Shown here in pieces: positions 62,648 to 64,000 of a stretch of 64,000 nt of DNA. Each line of letters opens with the position of its first letter. Position 1 is the first letter of the stretch. The stretch is taken from assembly GCA_030584105.1 (NCBI GenBank), contig CP129491.1:2852001-2916000 (forward strand), written 5' to 3'. The position numbers and the translations under genes were made by a program. The stretch comes from UTCHB3 sp002050155 (GTDB lineage Bacteria; Bacteroidota; Ignavibacteria; Ignavibacteriales; Ignavibacteriaceae). Below the pieces are notes generated by a model that worked only from the letters and a program-made list of their open reading frames with translations, was not told where the DNA came from and made no database searches.

Positions 62648-64000
62648 TTAAACCGTCAGTTTCTCCATAAAATCACGGGCAGAAAGGTTATCGCAGTTAA
62701 AAATAACCTCTTTCACGGCGGCTATTTTCGCTGCGTCAAGTTTGCCGGTGCTCAGGGCTTCAAACTTGTTATCAAGGTCTTCCTGAGTCATCGGTTCTCT
62801 TGGGTCGCCTTTCGGGTACTCAAGATATTCAGAGAACTCGCGCCCGTCTTTCGTTCTGATAACGGCTTTCGAAGGCTGCTTAGCGGGGAACATTTTTTCA
62901 AATTCCACGGAAGCTTCGCCTTTTATTTTGTCGATTACTTCCCAAATTCTCGGGTCTTTCATTTTTTCATCAGAAAAAGAATTGGTGGTGATCTTTTTAT
63001 CGACAATCGCCGCAGCAATACAGTAGGGCAGGGAGTGGTCGGCGGTTTCACGCGATTCCGGACGATATTTGTGCGGATCGAAAAGAATATCGCAAGCCCT
63101 TGCGATTGTGGTTATTACCACTTCATTTATATCGCTGTAGTCCAAATTATTTTTGGTCATAACATTAAGCACGGCAGTTATGTGGGTATGGGTAAGCGCC
63201 TCGGTTGGGAATGCCTTCATCGAGCACTCAAGAATTTTATATTTTTTACCGAGGTCGCCGATCAGTTTTTCCATCGCCCAGCCTTCACCGAAGCACTGCA
63301 TGAAGCCTTCTTTTCCTTCAAAAACGGCTTCTGTGCCCGAATAACCCTTTTGTGCCATGAGAGCGGCAACAACCCCCGACTGCACAGCCATTGGATCAAC
63401 CGTGTTTTTCATCATAGTTAGCTTGCCGGCAGTTGGGCACCCGATTGTGTGGTTGTGGCAGCCGTTAATTCCGATTGCGTTAACCATTTGATCGACGGTT
63501 AAGCCCAAAATTTTGCCCGCAACAATCGGTGAAACAAATTGTGTAAGTGTTGCATGGTGCCATTTTCTTTCACGAACGCCGGGCACTGCAAACTCGCAAA
63601 GCCTCTGCTCAAATTCGTAGGCAAGAACTATCGCCACAATAACATCTTTCATAGATGCCCCAACTTTTTCAGCAACTGAAAGCGCCGCAGGTATTATATC
63701 CGATGGGTGCGAGGGGTCTTCTTTCCAGTAAATATCGTTAAAATCCAAAGAGCGGATCATAAGTGAGTTCACCAAAGTCGTGCTTACAGCTGGAAGTTTG
63801 CTGCCGAAGCCAATAAGTGTTGATTCCGGAGCGCCGCCCATTTCTTCATAAAGTTCACGCATGATTGTAACATCTTTAGTACCCATTGCACCGTAAGCGC
63901 AACCGATAGAATCGTAGAGGTACCTTTTAACTTCGTGAATAACTTCTTTTGGCAGGTCTTCATATTTTAAGCCCACCGCAAATTCTGCCATAATTCTTGA
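62648..64000 (-). CDS. MmgE/PrpD-family protein, N-terminus beyond window edge
   Basis: At least 447 residues visible. Family features include LAEFA-like start, YDSIGCAYGAMGTKD (~27-41), RSLDFNDIYWKEDPSHPSDIIPAALSVAE (metal/substrate loop), GINGCHNHTIGCPTAGKL and MKAFPTEALTHTHITAVL. An ATG exists at 63991, but the frame stays open to the window end (SRI before MAEFA) and family members usually begin several residues earlier, so the true start is probably outside. MmgE/PrpD enzymes dehydrate 2-methylcitrate or act on related tricarboxylates such as cis-aconitate. Position beside citrate lyase suggests citrate or methylcitrate metabolism. Confidence 0.88.
   Translation of the reverse strand, partial: SRIMAEFAVGLKYEDLPKEVIHEVKRYLYDSIGCAYGAMGTKDVTIMRELYEEMGGAPESTLIGFGSKLPAVSTTLVNSLMIRSLDFNDIYWKEDPSHPSDIIPAALSVAEKVGASMKDVIVAIVLAYEFEQRLCEFAVPGVRERKWHHATLTQFVSPIVAGKILGLTVDQMVNAIGINGCHNHTIGCPTAGKLTMMKNTVDPMAVQSGVVAALMAQKGYSGTEAVFEGKEGFMQCFGEGWAMEKLIGDLGKKYKILECSMKAFPTEALTHTHITAVLNVMTKNNLDYSDINEVVITTIARACDILFDPHKYRPESRETADHSLPYCIAAAIVDKKITTNSFSDEKMKDPRIWEVIDKIKGEASVEFEKMFPAKQPSKAVIRTKDGREFSEYLEYPKGDPREPMTQEDLDNKFEALSTGKLDAAKIAAVKEVIFNCDNLSARDFMEKLTV

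Overview
The window looks like a chromosomal stretch of a Gram-negative bacterium of the Bacteroidota/Chlorobi group, most probably an Ignavibacteria-type organism. The reasons are a Kdo transferase and heptosyltransferases (LPS), an Oar-like TonB-dependent receptor, a Gld-type ABC transporter operon, and five secreted proteins that end in a type IX secretion (T9SS) sorting domain with the FPNPFNPST signature. That form of the signature is commoner in Ignavibacteria-like lineages than in classical Bacteroidetes. Taxonomy is inferred from gene content only.

Layout. 1-11413 (all minus strand): envelope glycan cluster, with waaA (cut by the left edge), a heptosyltransferase, a glycosyltransferase, three SAM methyltransferases, a flippase, a YfhO-type membrane protein, and a GT2 glycosyltransferase carrying a 470-residue low-complexity N-terminal extension. 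11717-13997: two secreted MORN-variant repeat proteins. 14166-20661: agmatine-to-putrescine genes (aguB, aguA), a TetR regulator and a deoxyhypusine-synthase-like gene. 17268-28313: three long near-duplicate T9SS adhesin-like proteins and a shorter relative. 28653-33739: a Gld-like ABC-2 transporter operon. 33821-38734: pgeF, folB, folK, a deoxynucleoside kinase, a small membrane protein, a GT9 enzyme and a Ppx/GppA phosphatase. 38866-45329: DUF302 protein, Oar-like receptor, Nfu, asparaginase. 45422-48995: sbcD-sbcC. 49408-52113: secreted GH57 protein. 52507-55232: a three-gene nucleotide-sugar cassette (dehydrogenase, acyltransferase, aminotransferase). 55466-55988: GIY-YIG protein and tRNA-Asp preceded by two tRNA-like partial copies. 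56302-59325: multi-PAS/GAF histidine kinase. 59520-64000: citrate lyase alpha subunit, a fused CitD-CitE protein, and an MmgE/PrpD protein cut by the right edge.

No phage, transposase, CRISPR array or classical defence system was found. The most unusual material is: (1) a roughly 190-bp structured repeat present at 26.4 kb and 43.3 kb, each copy preceded by about 100-nt sub-repeats, with three hairpins of which one is kept by different base pairs in the two copies; (2) a tRNA-Asp gene whose 5' half is duplicated twice at exactly 73-nt spacing, with the anticodon arm replaced by a short hairpin and a compensatory base-pair change in one copy; (3) the three-copy T9SS adhesin family, with mosaic identity that suggests gene conversion; (4) lineage-specific low-complexity tails and inserts in enzymes that are otherwise conserved (GT2, FolB, CitD-CitE).
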